A stretch of 6,935 nt of DNA from an uncultured Clostridia bacterium (GCA_946405675.1 CAMJIC010000132.1:1-6935), one strand, 5' to 3'; shown: positions 1 through 5,992, counted from the stretch's first letter. Notes: generated from the sequence alone by a model not told the origin. Numbers and translations: made by a program.

Positions 1-23
1 AGCCTGACCAGCCGGGAAGTGGG

Positions 24-54
24 CAGTTACGCTGGCGGGGGTGTGACTTGTAAC
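24..54. repeat. Intergenic palindromic repeat, copy A (possibly partial)
   Basis: This copy runs from CAGTTACGC (24-32) to GTGACTTGTAAC (43-54). Its ends GTTAC (26-30) and GTAAC (50-54) are complementary. Positions 30-51 match 4019-4040 of the hairpin between the two downstream minus-strand genes at 19 of 22 bases, on the same strand. CAGTTACGC recurs exactly at 2860-2868 and 4046-4054, and the reverse complement of 43-54 resembles the left end of the copy at 5931. It may be a fragment of a larger element that continues left of the window. All related copies are non-coding. Confidence 0.6.
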
Positions 55-122
55 CCGCAACTGTGATACCACTAAGCAAAAACAACCGCAAAGTTGTGAA
101 GATGCGGGCATCATGGTATGAT
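54..122. other. Interleaved inverted repeats upstream of the secreted-protein gene
   Basis: Four exact pairings are packed into 69 bases. CCCGCA (54-59) pairs with TGCGGG (103-108). ATACCA (66-71) pairs with TGGTAT (114-119). ACAAC (82-86) pairs with GTTGT (93-97) around a 6-base loop. ATCAT (110-114) pairs with ATGAT (118-122) around GGT. The first two are interleaved rather than nested, so in RNA they would form a pseudoknot. The second and fourth exclude each other. Because a good promoter lies at 94-122, the repeats may act as DNA (operators) rather than as a leader RNA. Function is unknown. Confidence 0.45.
94..122 (+). promoter_or_regulatory. Probable sigma-A promoter for the 218-745 gene
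   Basis: TTGTGA (94-99, 4 of 6 to TTGACA) is followed after exactly 17 bases by TATGAT (117-122, 5 of 6 to TATAAT). Transcription would start near 129 and give a leader of about 90 bases. That leader contains a perfect 6-bp hairpin (TGAACT 159-164, AGTTCA 170-175, loop GTCGG) and then GGGAGG at 205-210, 7 bases before the start codon. The -10 box lies inside one of the inverted repeats, so a bound regulator could occlude it. Confidence 0.45.
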
Positions 123-217
123 AAACATGACAATTCAGCGGACTGTAAACCAATCCTCTGAACTGTCGGAGTTCAAACGTCTCTTCATCTTACATCTTAT
201 CAACGGGAGGATCGAGT

Positions 218-745
218 ATGAAAAAACACACAAGAAAGACATTCCTTTTCCTTGGCATATTCATGGCATTTCTGTGCCTGAGTGCTGGTACTTCTTTCGC
301 GAAAGGAAAGGGCAAGACGATCAGTATCAGGAAAGCACCCTTCACGACATCTGCAGCATCAGCAGCTTCGACCGCGAAGGCTGTCAGGAAAGGAACCTTT
401 ACGGTAAAGTGCCCCGGTTCCGGATATCTTCAATTCACTGCGCCGGCGACAAAGACATACAGCTTCACCGTAACAAATGTCAGGGCCGGCAGATATGCCT
501 GCGGACACAGCTATGTGATGGGGCTGTCCCAGTACAGTGCATCGAGCATTACGATGCTGAATGTTGCTACCAAAGGCGGAAGCAACAAAACGATGTATCA
601 TGCAACGAAAAACACCTCATATGGCAACATCGTTTCCCGCTATCTGAAGACCAGAACCGGTAAGATCAGACTCCAGGCCGGGCAGACTGTTTATCTTTAC
701 TACAACTTTACGTCGAAGGTCACCTTTACACTGAAGATTCGTTAA
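218..745 (+). CDS. Small basic secreted protein with a beta-sandwich-like C-terminal half
   Basis: A 175-residue protein of unknown function. Residues 1-28 are a typical Sec signal peptide: lysine/arginine at the start, a hydrophobic core, then a Ser-Phe-Ala site giving cleavage after Ala28. The mature protein of about 147 residues is lysine-rich and begins with an Ala/Ser/Thr-rich stretch (about 43-56). From about 58 to the end it alternates short polar and hydrophobic strands. The pattern 'LQFTAPATKTYSFTV' (71-85) and 'RLQAGQTVYLYYNF' (151-164) resembles the Phe-x-Ala-Pro-Ala-x-x-x-Tyr and Leu-x-Ala-Gly-Gln-x-x-Tyr pattern of pre-peptidase C-terminal (PPC)-like carbohydrate- or surface-binding beta-sandwiches; this is resemblance only. 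Two cysteines remain in the mature part (65, 95) and could form a disulfide. There is no LPxTG motif or lipobox, so it is probably released. The start is fixed by GGGAGG at 205-210. It has its own promoter and terminator. Confidence 0.85.
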   Translation: MKKHTRKTFLFLGIFMAFLCLSAGTSFAKGKGKTISIRKAPFTTSAASAASTAKAVRKGTFTVKCPGSGYLQFTAPATKTYSFTVTNVRAGRYACGHSYVMGLSQYSASSITMLNVATKGGSNKTMYHATKNTSYGNIVSRYLKTRTGKIRLQAGQTVYLYYNFTSKVTFTLKIR

Positions 746-754
746 GATACAGCG

Positions 755-779
755 AAGGCGCGGCCATGCCGCGCCTTTT
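755..779. terminator. Strong convergent intrinsic terminator
   Basis: A perfect 10-bp stem, AAGGCGCGGC (755-764) with GCCGCGCCTT (768-777), has a three-base loop CAT and runs into TTTT (776-779) on the plus strand. It begins 10 bases after the stop of the plus-strand gene and lies 7 bases beyond the stop of the minus-strand phosphodiesterase gene. It therefore probably serves both, although the U-tract is short on either strand (four on plus, and on minus only two, both within the stem). Confidence 0.85.
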
Positions 780-785
780 GACAGT

Positions 786-2651
786 TTATATTGTGATCTT
801 ATCCTCCAGCAGCTCCAGGATCGTCCTGTCATCGAGCCTGGCCTGTACCTCCCTGGCCATGACCACCTCATCCGTGATGATTGCATCGACCTCAGAATCC
901 AGGAAATCATGCATATTCTCCTCCGAATTCACGGTCCACACGACAGCCGTCTTCTGTGCGTCATGGATCATCCGGATATTCTCCTCATCCGCATTGCCCT
1001 CCTCCATGATCAGCAGGTCGCATTTGAGCGATGACACATCACCGAGACTGGCAAAGAACAGCGTACCGGTCTCGAACTCCGGATATGTGGTCTCCGCATA
1101 TTTGATCAGATCATACTTTAGCGAGATCAGCGCAGTGTCTTCCACACAGTCATGCTCCCTGATGATCCGGACAGCGTCATCCACCATCTGCCGATCCGCA
1201 GTCTTGCCCTTCAGCTCCACGTATAGTTTGATCCGGCCCTTACACACATCCAGCATCTCCTCAAATTCAGCCACCGGTACCTCCTGTCCGCTTCCGGTGG
1301 TATCCTTGATCCGAAGCTTCCGGATCTCCTCCAGGGTCATGTCCTGAGACGCCTTGTCTACGCCGGCCAGCCGCTTGAAGTCATTATCATGGTTGATGAT
1401 ATAATGCCCATCCTTTGTCCGTTGAATATCGATCTCACTGGCGTAACACCCCTGCCCGATCGCTTTTTTTATCCCCTCCAGGGAATTCTCGGAAGCCATG
1501 CTGCCCCCTGCTCTGTGCGCAACGATCTTCACGGGCTCCTCACGGAAAAACACCCGCTCAAATTCGATGCCCAGCAGGACCGACGCGAAGGCAAAGAAGA
1601 GAAATACCAGGAGAATCAATATGACCTTCCAGATATATCTGGACTTCTTCGGCCGCTCCGGCCACACCTTATCCTCTCCTGCCGTATACTCCAGATACCA
1701 CCGGTTCAAACGGAGCATAAAATACGCGCCGCACAGCAGCATTACGATCGAGGACAGATACTTCTCCATCAAAACCGCGAATACCGCAAGTATCCGATAC
1801 CCGATCACCTGCAGCTGCGTCCCGGAGAATTCCGCCCCGTCCCGGATCATCGATGCCGCGTCGATCCACTCCTTTGCAGGCAGCCCCTCTCCCATTTTTC
1901 CGGCCAGAAGTCCCGGGAGCTGCCTCAGAAGCATGCCGCTGCCTGCCCAGATCACAAGGGTCACCAGTCCCGTCAGGATCAGCTCCCTGAGAAAATCAAC
2001 CCGGTTCACCTTCACGATCCTCGAAGACTGCTTCTTCGCCTCCTTCGGCGTCATCCCATCCAGAAGAACGCCATGAAGCACGAAGATCCAGCGGTATGCC
2101 GTCCACACAAGGAACACAATCAGCACCATGAAAAGAACCGCCAGAACCGGCTGGTTCATCATGGCCGCCATAATGAAATTCGGGATGTAGGATCTTGCAA
2201 TACTGAGCGACAGCCCTACGCCGCAGACCGGCACGCCAAACAGAATAAAAGCAAGGATGCCGATCCCGTCCGGATTCATAAATCTTCTCACTGACGCAAA
2301 TCCGGCCTTCACGCATCCAAAGGTGCTTAAGCGCCGGCCCGTCAGAATGCAATCCGTAAGATAGATTTGCGCCACAAGCTCGAACACAAAATAGATGATC
2401 ACAAGCAGAATCTCCAGAAAGAGGATGACAGGAAAACGCCAGCTCAGAAGGAATTGCCTGAGATTCGCCGTTGTTACCGCTTCACCGCCGACTCCGGCGA
2501 TCCAGACGGTTGCCCTGCGCAGAGCAGCCACCGGAATGATCATGAGAAGTCCGGCCAGCAGCTGATATGTCCAAATCTCAGGCAGCGCCTGGAAAGAGAG
2601 TCTCGCAAAAGACACCTTCTTCAGTGTCATTGGTGTGGTTTTCTTTTCCAT
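786..2651 (-). CDS. Membrane-anchored glycerophosphodiester phosphodiesterase
   Basis: A 621-residue enzyme expected to hydrolyse glycerophosphodiesters to glycerol 3-phosphate and an alcohol. Residues about 20-365 form a membrane domain with roughly seven hydrophobic segments (near 30-48, 72-97, 129-152, 159-187, 222-244, 282-312, 341-362), as in the GPDPase_memb family. The C-terminal GDPD catalytic domain starts near 375. It has His379-Arg380 in HRAGG, Glu388-Asn389, Glu406 and Asp408 in EIDIQ, His421 in NHD, Glu479 and Lys481 in VELKG, and a late VVWTVN strand near 570. These are the metal and acid/base positions of the family, so it looks active. Length fits the membrane-fused subfamily. 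The topology probably puts the catalytic domain outside. The frame stays open to 2675, but Met at 2651 has AAGGA five bases upstream and the 2675 Met has no ribosome site; Met at 2657 is a second option. It is the last of three minus-strand genes and ends at the shared terminator. Confidence 0.92.
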   Translation of the reverse strand: MEKKTTPMTLKKVSFARLSFQALPEIWTYQLLAGLLMIIPVAALRRATVWIAGVGGEAVTTANLRQFLLSWRFPVILFLEILLVIIYFVFELVAQIYLTDCILTGRRLSTFGCVKAGFASVRRFMNPDGIGILAFILFGVPVCGVGLSLSIARSYIPNFIMAAMMNQPVLAVLFMVLIVFLVWTAYRWIFVLHGVLLDGMTPKEAKKQSSRIVKVNRVDFLRELILTGLVTLVIWAGSGMLLRQLPGLLAGKMGEGLPAKEWIDAASMIRDGAEFSGTQLQVIGYRILAVFAVLMEKYLSSIVMLLCGAYFMLRLNRWYLEYTAGEDKVWPERPKKSRYIWKVILILLVFLFFAFASVLLGIEFERVFFREEPVKIVAHRAGGSMASENSLEGIKKAIGQGCYASEIDIQRTKDGHYIINHDNDFKRLAGVDKASQDMTLEEIRKLRIKDTTGSGQEVPVAEFEEMLDVCKGRIKLYVELKGKTADRQMVDDAVRIIREHDCVEDTALISLKYDLIKYAETTYPEFETGTLFFASLGDVSSLKCDLLIMEEGNADEENIRMIHDAQKTAVVWTVNSEENMHDFLDSEVDAIITDEVVMAREVQARLDDRTILELLEDKITI

Positions 2652-2656
2652 TTTCA

Positions 2657-2661
2657 TCCTT
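2657..2661 (-). promoter_or_regulatory. Ribosome binding site that decides the phosphodiesterase start
   Basis: AAGGA on the minus strand lies five bases before the ATG at 2651. The upstream in-frame ATG codons at 2675 and 2666 have no purine-rich site at a useful distance. The site overlaps the alternative ATG at 2657, which has only a weak GGGA (2667-2670) nine bases upstream. Confidence 0.5.
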
Positions 2662-2745
2662 GACATCCCGAGCATAGTCAGAATCTGTTCAAAAATAACT
2701 TATGATCCTGCTTGTCTTTCTCTCCGAGTCCACAAGGTCAAGGTT

Positions 2746-2760
2746 CGGTTACATCGCCCG
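2746..2760. repeat. GTTAC + ATCGCCCGAT repeat, first copy
   Basis: GTTAC (2746-2750) is joined to ATCGCCCGAT (2751-2760). The ten-base part recurs exactly at 2893-2902 and in reverse complement at 2869-2878. All three copies lie in the 330-base gap between the phosphodiesterase and the propeller-like gene, so the first and last copies can compete for pairing with the middle one. Confidence 0.6.
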
Positions 2761-2782
2761 ATATCTTGCCTTAAATAGTCTT

Positions 2783-2823
2783 AGCGTAAGTATTCAGACC
2801 TGTTCTGAACACTTACGCTTTTT
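2783..2823. repeat. Long hairpin (16-position stem) followed by T5
   Basis: AGCGTAAGT (2783-2791) and TTCAGA (2793-2798) pair with TCTGAA (2804-2809) and ACTTACGCT (2811-2819). There is one A x C mismatch (2792/2810) and a five-base loop. TTTTT at 2819-2823 makes it terminator-like on the plus strand, yet no plus-strand gene precedes it within 2 kb. On the minus strand, the direction of the flanking genes, the run is AAAAA before the stem, so it is not a classic terminator there. It is a sequence relative of the palindrome at 2835-2866. Confidence 0.7.
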
Positions 2824-2834
2824 CAACAGTCTTT

Positions 2835-2866
2835 GTAACTGTTCAGAACATGTTCTGAACAGTTAC
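2835..2866. repeat. Perfect 32-base palindrome
   Basis: GTAACTGTTCAGAACA (2835-2850) is followed directly by its exact reverse complement (2851-2866), with no spacer. It is followed by GC, completing the CAGTTACGC motif (2860-2868) seen also at 24-32 and 4046-4054. Positions 3940-3967 match 2835-2862 at 23 of 28 bases. It could be a protein-binding site, a cruciform-forming element or a REP-like unit. Confidence 0.85.
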
Positions 2867-2904
2867 GCATCGGGCGATGCTTCGCATCCTGAATCGCCCG
2901 ATGC
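2867..2904. repeat. 12-bp GC-rich hairpin
   Basis: GCATCGGGCGAT (2867-2878) pairs perfectly with ATCGCCCGATGC (2893-2904) across a 14-base loop. Inside it a smaller hairpin GATGC (2876-2880) TTC GCATC (2884-2888) can form instead. It starts at the base after the 32-base palindrome. It lies 78 bases beyond the stop of the propeller-like gene, but no T-tract follows in that gene's direction. The remaining 2905-2981 shows nothing recognisable. Confidence 0.75.
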
Positions 2905-2981
2905 CACTTCATTTACACTTTCATATCCCCGCAGCAGCAAATGCTTCGGGTGGTCCTGAGAAATCAACTGGAAAAGCCTTC

Positions 2982-3908
2982 TCACCTTGCCGTTATACTG
3001 TATGTGAAAACTTCAGAAATCTCCCTGTCATAGCCATCATAAAAACCTCTCGGCATGCCCAGAATGATCCTTGCGCCTCTGTTATACAGAAGAAGCAGGC
3101 TGTTTGTTTCTTCATCAAATGTCAGGCCTTCGATCTCCCCCTGCTTTGTCACATCGTCAAAGGTTCTCTCCAGAGTAACAGTGCAGTACGTGGAATCCTC
3201 CATGATCTTTGTCCTGTACAGATGATCCGGTTCATTTTCATCCGCGTTTCCGTCATCTGCCGTCATGTACAGATATCCATCATGGTACGCGATCCCCTGC
3301 AGCCATTGCGGAGGCATCTGCAGATGTACCTTTCCAAGATACTCCCCGGTTTCCAGATCATATCGGTACAGGTAGCGGCCGCTTTCTTCCCCGACCCAGG
3401 AACACATCCATACAGATTTTGTATCCGGATCCACCGCGATCCCGGAGCACTCAAGCTGTCCGCTCTCCTCCGCAAAGGGAAATGTACGTTTCAGCTCCAG
3501 CGTATCTCCATCGTAGACTGCGATCTGAATATTCTTTCCAACGCCATCCATAAAATACTCTGCGCCGATGTATAATTCGTTCTCATATACATCAATATCC
3601 GCAATATGATTGACTTCCATTTCGTAGCCCTCGAAGGGGGAATCATTTTGCGAAAGCAGGTTCCACTCTTTATCATACTTTGCCAATGTGGCAGAACCGC
3701 TCACCCAGTAATAACCGTTTTCCGCACAGACGCCCTGCCTCCCGCTCACCTCCACGGACCCGGTCAGGACATATGCAAGGCGCGGCATCATCACATCAGA
3801 ATCATCCTCCGGCCTGTGCTGCACACTGTTTTCCGCCCCAAAAGCCTGAACGGACAAAGATACCGCGGCAGACACAAAAAGAGCTGCCAATAATGCTTTT
3901 TTTACCAT
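2982..3908 (-). CDS. Secreted beta-propeller-like protein
   Basis: A 308-residue exported protein of unknown ligand or substrate. Residues 1-22 or 1-25 are a Sec signal peptide (Lys-Lys, hydrophobic core, Val-Gln-Ala or Phe-Gly-Ala site). After an acidic stretch near 34-38 the chain shows repeated four-stranded, propeller-like units. These are about 101-141 (HIADIDVYENELYIGAEY then IAVYDGDTLELKRTF), 154-196 (CSGIAVDPDTKSVWMCSW then YLYRYDLETGEYLGKVHL), 203-250 (LQGIAYHDGYLYMTADDG then a strand pair) and 257-305 (GEIEGLTFDEETNSLLLLYN to the end). The 'x-I-E-G-L-T-F-D' unit is reminiscent of SdiA-regulated or phytase-esterase-like propellers, but no catalytic set can be named. The frame is open to 4043, but that start would place 45 non-signal residues ahead and run through the repeat element; ATG at 3908 has GGGAGGG just upstream. 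It lies 162 bases downstream of the nucleotidase gene on the same strand. Confidence 0.87.
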   Translation of the reverse strand: MVKKALLAALFVSAAVSLSVQAFGAENSVQHRPEDDSDVMMPRLAYVLTGSVEVSGRQGVCAENGYYWVSGSATLAKYDKEWNLLSQNDSPFEGYEMEVNHIADIDVYENELYIGAEYFMDGVGKNIQIAVYDGDTLELKRTFPFAEESGQLECSGIAVDPDTKSVWMCSWVGEESGRYLYRYDLETGEYLGKVHLQMPPQWLQGIAYHDGYLYMTADDGNADENEPDHLYRTKIMEDSTYCTVTLERTFDDVTKQGEIEGLTFDEETNSLLLLYNRGARIILGMPRGFYDGYDREISEVFTYSITAR

Positions 3909-3913
3909 TTTCA

Positions 3914-3920
3914 CCCTCCC
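3914..3920 (-). promoter_or_regulatory. Ribosome binding site fixing the propeller-like gene start
   Basis: GGGAGGG on the minus strand ends five bases before the ATG at 3908, and a signal peptide follows immediately. This rules out the longer frame beginning at 4043. A GTG nearby in the same frame is too close to the site to be used. Confidence 0.8.
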
Positions 3921-3939
3921 AACAGTATCAAGTGTTTTA

Positions 3940-3967
3940 GTAACCGTCCTGAACCTGTCCTGAACAG
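3940..3967. repeat. Degenerate copy of the 32-base palindrome
   Basis: Aligned without gaps, this stretch matches 2835-2862 at 23 of 28 bases, including GTAAC at its start and CTGAACAG at its end. It contains a direct repeat, TCCTGAAC (3948-3954 region and 3958-3965 region). The mismatches break the perfect symmetry. The missing right end, CAGTTACGC, appears at 4046-4054, as if the hairpin at 3978-4040 sits inside an ancestral unit. Confidence 0.6.
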
Positions 3968-3977
3968 ATCCTTCATA

Positions 3978-4040
3978 ACAAGTCACACCCTGCCAGCGGG
4001 CTGGCCTGCAGGTGTGCCCGCTGGCAGGAGCGTGACTTGT
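3978..4040. repeat. Nested 13+9 bp inverted repeat between two minus-strand genes
   Basis: The outer arms ACAAGTCAC (3978-3986) and GTGACTTGT (4032-4040) match perfectly. The inner arms CCTGCCAGCGGGC (3989-4001) and GCCCGCTGGCAGG (4016-4028) also match perfectly. The 14-base centre contains the palindrome CCTGCAGG (4005-4012). It begins about 30 bases past the nucleotidase stop in the direction of transcription. The distal side lacks a U-tract, so it could slow or protect the transcript but is not a textbook terminator. Its right arm resembles copy A (30-51). Confidence 0.85.
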
Positions 4041-4045
4041 CACAA

Positions 4046-4054
4046 CAGTTACGC
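4046..4054. repeat. CAGTTACGC boundary motif
   Basis: This is an exact nine-base match to 24-32 and 2860-2868. It lies just outside the nested inverted repeat and 17 bases from the nucleotidase stop codon. In all three places it marks the edge of a palindromic element. Confidence 0.55.
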
Positions 4055-4070
4055 GTTATACGTTTGAGAT

Positions 4071-5813
4071 TCAAGGCTTCTCCGGCTTTTCCACCGCTAC
4101 GATCCTGCCTTCACCGTAGGGATCCGCATACTGCTCCGGGACAACCCCTTCCAGATTATCCTTCAGATAGGACGACATAAGCTCGTTGTCAAGCATGAAA
4201 TCCTTCTTCACAACCTTGCAGCCATCAAACATCGTATAGCCATCACCGTGCTCAAACAGGATATAATTGATGCAGGCAACGGTATAGGTCTTTTTCAGAT
4301 CAAGCGGCTCATCTCCTACCTTCACATTCCTGACGCGGTACTCTCCGGACACGCCGGTAAATGCTCCATACTCATCGCTCGTACAGCTGCTCTCCACATA
4401 GGTATGGATCTCATAGCTCAGGCCGGAGACCTGCAAGAAACATCCATTCTCAGTCGGAACCATCCTGGCTCCCCATTCAAGCGCGTCCAGAAGCTGCTGT
4501 CCGGTCACTTCAATGACGGATATCTGATTGCCGAAGGGATATACATCCAGCACATCCATGTAGCTGATACTTCCGGCCGGGATACTCTTGCGGATCGCTC
4601 CGCCATTGGACAGGGCAACCTCTGCACCTGTGGTAAACCTGATCGCATCCGTACACAGATCTCCGAGATTGGTCTCCGCAATCCGTACGATGCGGATCGG
4701 CATTCCTCTTCCATCCACAGCTGTGGGATCATCGATCAGCAGGTCATAAGGAGTTATCGCGATCGCTTCGCCCAGTTCCTCCTTCAGCTCTTCCATCTTC
4801 GTTTCGATCGGGTCCGTAAGCTCATTTTCGATTCCGACAAGCTCCGGCATGGAGACCTTGTTCCCCCAGGAATACACATCATGGGATATACTTCCGTCCT
4901 CAGCGCTGATCCGCACGCATCCGATGCAGTTCAGTTTCGTGCCAACAGCCATCCGGAATACTTCCTTGCCGTCCTTATCCTTCATGGTTACCTCATCCGT
5001 ATCATGGCTGTGTCCGTCAAAGAAGCCATCAATCCCTGAGATGTGGGAAATGAGATTCGCATATGTCCATGGCGCACACCTTTCCTCATTTCCAAGGTGA
5101 GCCATGATAAATACATAGTCCGCGCCATTCTTCCTGACATCATCCACGGCATTCTGCACAGCCGTGAAGAGCTCTTCTCCGGTCGTATCACGCTCCATAA
5201 AATCATAAATATAGTTTCCGTTCTCATCCTGGAAATACTTTGGAGTGGAAGTGATCACCGTGGTCGGTGTCGTAACGCCGACAAAGCCGATCTTCTTTCC
5301 GCCTGCTTCACAGATCATCCACGGATCGAGCACCAGCTTCCCTTCCTTGCGGAAATTGCAGCTGATAAAAGGAAACTCAGCCTCTTCCACATTCTGATTG
5401 AACTGATCCATCCCATAGTCAAAGTCATGATTGCCGGGGATGACCACATCATATCCCACTTCGTTCATCAGATCGATGACCGCTTCTCCTTTGGTTGTCA
5501 TCCCGATCACTTCTCCTTGGGAGAAGTCTCCGTCATCCACCAACAGCGTATCAGCCCCATCTTCCTCAAACGTATTCTGGATCTGCTTCAGGCCCACATA
5601 CCCGAAGTTTTGCTCTACGCCGCAATGCACATCACTGGTCACCATGATCACGATGTCTTTCTCCGGAAGCTCCGCCTCCGTCTCAGCGCCATATCCGCTC
5701 AGCGTCATCCCCAAAGCCATGACAGCGGCAGCGCATGCCATGCGCGTAAGGTGGTGCCTGATGCCCCTGTGCCCATTGTGTCTTCCGCAATGATCAAGCT
5801 CCGCTTTTCTCAT
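4071..5813 (-). CDS. Secreted bifunctional metallophosphatase / 5'-nucleotidase
   Basis: A 580-residue member of the UshA/YfkN-type family, expected to remove phosphate from extracellular nucleotides and perhaps hydrolyse UDP-sugars or cyclic nucleotides. The N-terminus has a long His/Arg-rich leader (1-24) before a hydrophobic core (about 25-41). Cleavage is likely near Gly-Tyr-Gly-Ala43; there is no lipobox Cys. The calcineurin-like domain shows the dimetal set in order: Asp61 and His63 in TSDVHC, Asp96 in DDGD, Asn128-His129 in GNHD, His239 in MAHLG, and His268/His270 in GHSH. The 5'-nucleotidase C-terminal domain follows, with ETNLGD (380-385), SNGGAIR (402-408), YPFGN (425-429) and GDGYTMF (523-529). 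Phe427 and Phe529 match the base-stacking phenylalanines of UshA. Length is normal and all key residues are present. The start at 5813 is supported by AGGAGGG (5823-5829), nine bases upstream. It is the first of three minus-strand genes; I saw no clear promoter. Confidence 0.94.
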   Translation of the reverse strand: MRKAELDHCGRHNGHRGIRHHLTRMACAAAVMALGMTLSGYGAETEAELPEKDIVIMVTSDVHCGVEQNFGYVGLKQIQNTFEEDGADTLLVDDGDFSQGEVIGMTTKGEAVIDLMNEVGYDVVIPGNHDFDYGMDQFNQNVEEAEFPFISCNFRKEGKLVLDPWMICEAGGKKIGFVGVTTPTTVITSTPKYFQDENGNYIYDFMERDTTGEELFTAVQNAVDDVRKNGADYVFIMAHLGNEERCAPWTYANLISHISGIDGFFDGHSHDTDEVTMKDKDGKEVFRMAVGTKLNCIGCVRISAEDGSISHDVYSWGNKVSMPELVGIENELTDPIETKMEELKEELGEAIAITPYDLLIDDPTAVDGRGMPIRIVRIAETNLGDLCTDAIRFTTGAEVALSNGGAIRKSIPAGSISYMDVLDVYPFGNQISVIEVTGQQLLDALEWGARMVPTENGCFLQVSGLSYEIHTYVESSCTSDEYGAFTGVSGEYRVRNVKVGDEPLDLKKTYTVACINYILFEHGDGYTMFDGCKVVKKDFMLDNELMSSYLKDNLEGVVPEQYADPYGEGRIVAVEKPEKP

Positions 5814-5930
5814 ACGTCATATCCCTCCTTTTCCTGTTTCCAGTGAAATGCTGACCAAATCTATCTTATCGCATTTCCTGAAAAAAAACACCTGAAAAGA
5901 ACCAGCTCTCCCGGTCATGCCTTTTCAATC

Positions 5931-5978
5931 GTTACAAGTCATACCTGTTCCAGCGAACCTGTGGGACTGACTCGTAAC
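5931..5978. repeat. Intergenic palindromic repeat, copy D
   Basis: GTTACAAGTC (5931-5940) pairs with GACTCGTAAC (5969-5978) with one A x C mismatch. Inside, GTTC (5947-5950) and GAAC (5955-5958) can form a small stem. The left arm and the CCAGCG that follows it (5950-5955) correspond to the left arm of the element at 3978-4001 and to the reverse complement of copy A. It lies in the divergent gap between the nucleotidase gene and the truncated helicase. Confidence 0.65.
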
Positions 5979-5992
5979 CACCCCAAAAGCGA

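Noticed and set aside
15..108. Cobalamin riboswitch-like blocks in order: GGGAA (14-18), CCCGCAACTGTGA (54-66), CCACT (69-73), GAAG (98-101)
   Set aside because: The order and the middle block are suggestive, but the usual GGTG...TCC hairpin is replaced by the intergenic repeat. The late B12-box-type GACC segment is absent before the gene, and a good promoter overlaps the region. A covariance search would settle it.
118..663. A 181-codon plus-strand frame overlapping the secreted-protein gene
   Set aside because: Its start lies inside the -10 box, it has no ribosome site, and the product has no domain-like pattern. The overlapping frame has a signal peptide and an ideal ribosome site.
1389..2294. 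A 301-codon plus-strand frame opposite the phosphodiesterase gene (also frames at 766-1347 and 1498-2076)
   Set aside because: They lie antisense to a protein with clear catalytic motifs and have low-complexity His/Arg/Gln-rich products typical of shadow frames.
2845..2856. AGAACATGTTCT as a LexA/SOS box or a hormone-response-type site
   Set aside because: LexA sites in Firmicutes need four bases between GAAC and GTTC; here there are two. The animal hormone-response resemblance is meaningless in a bacterium and also lacks its three-base spacer.
2746..2904. CRISPR array
   Set aside because: The repeats differ in sequence and spacing and form palindromes back to back, with no regular unique spacers and no cas genes.
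5684..5813. Lipoprotein anchor on the nucleotidase
   Set aside because: The segment after the hydrophobic core has no cysteine at the lipobox position, so signal peptidase I processing is more likely.
5043..5846. A 267-codon plus-strand frame opposite the nucleotidase gene (and 4248-5039)
   Set aside because: They are antisense to well-supported family motifs, with no ribosome site or recognisable product.
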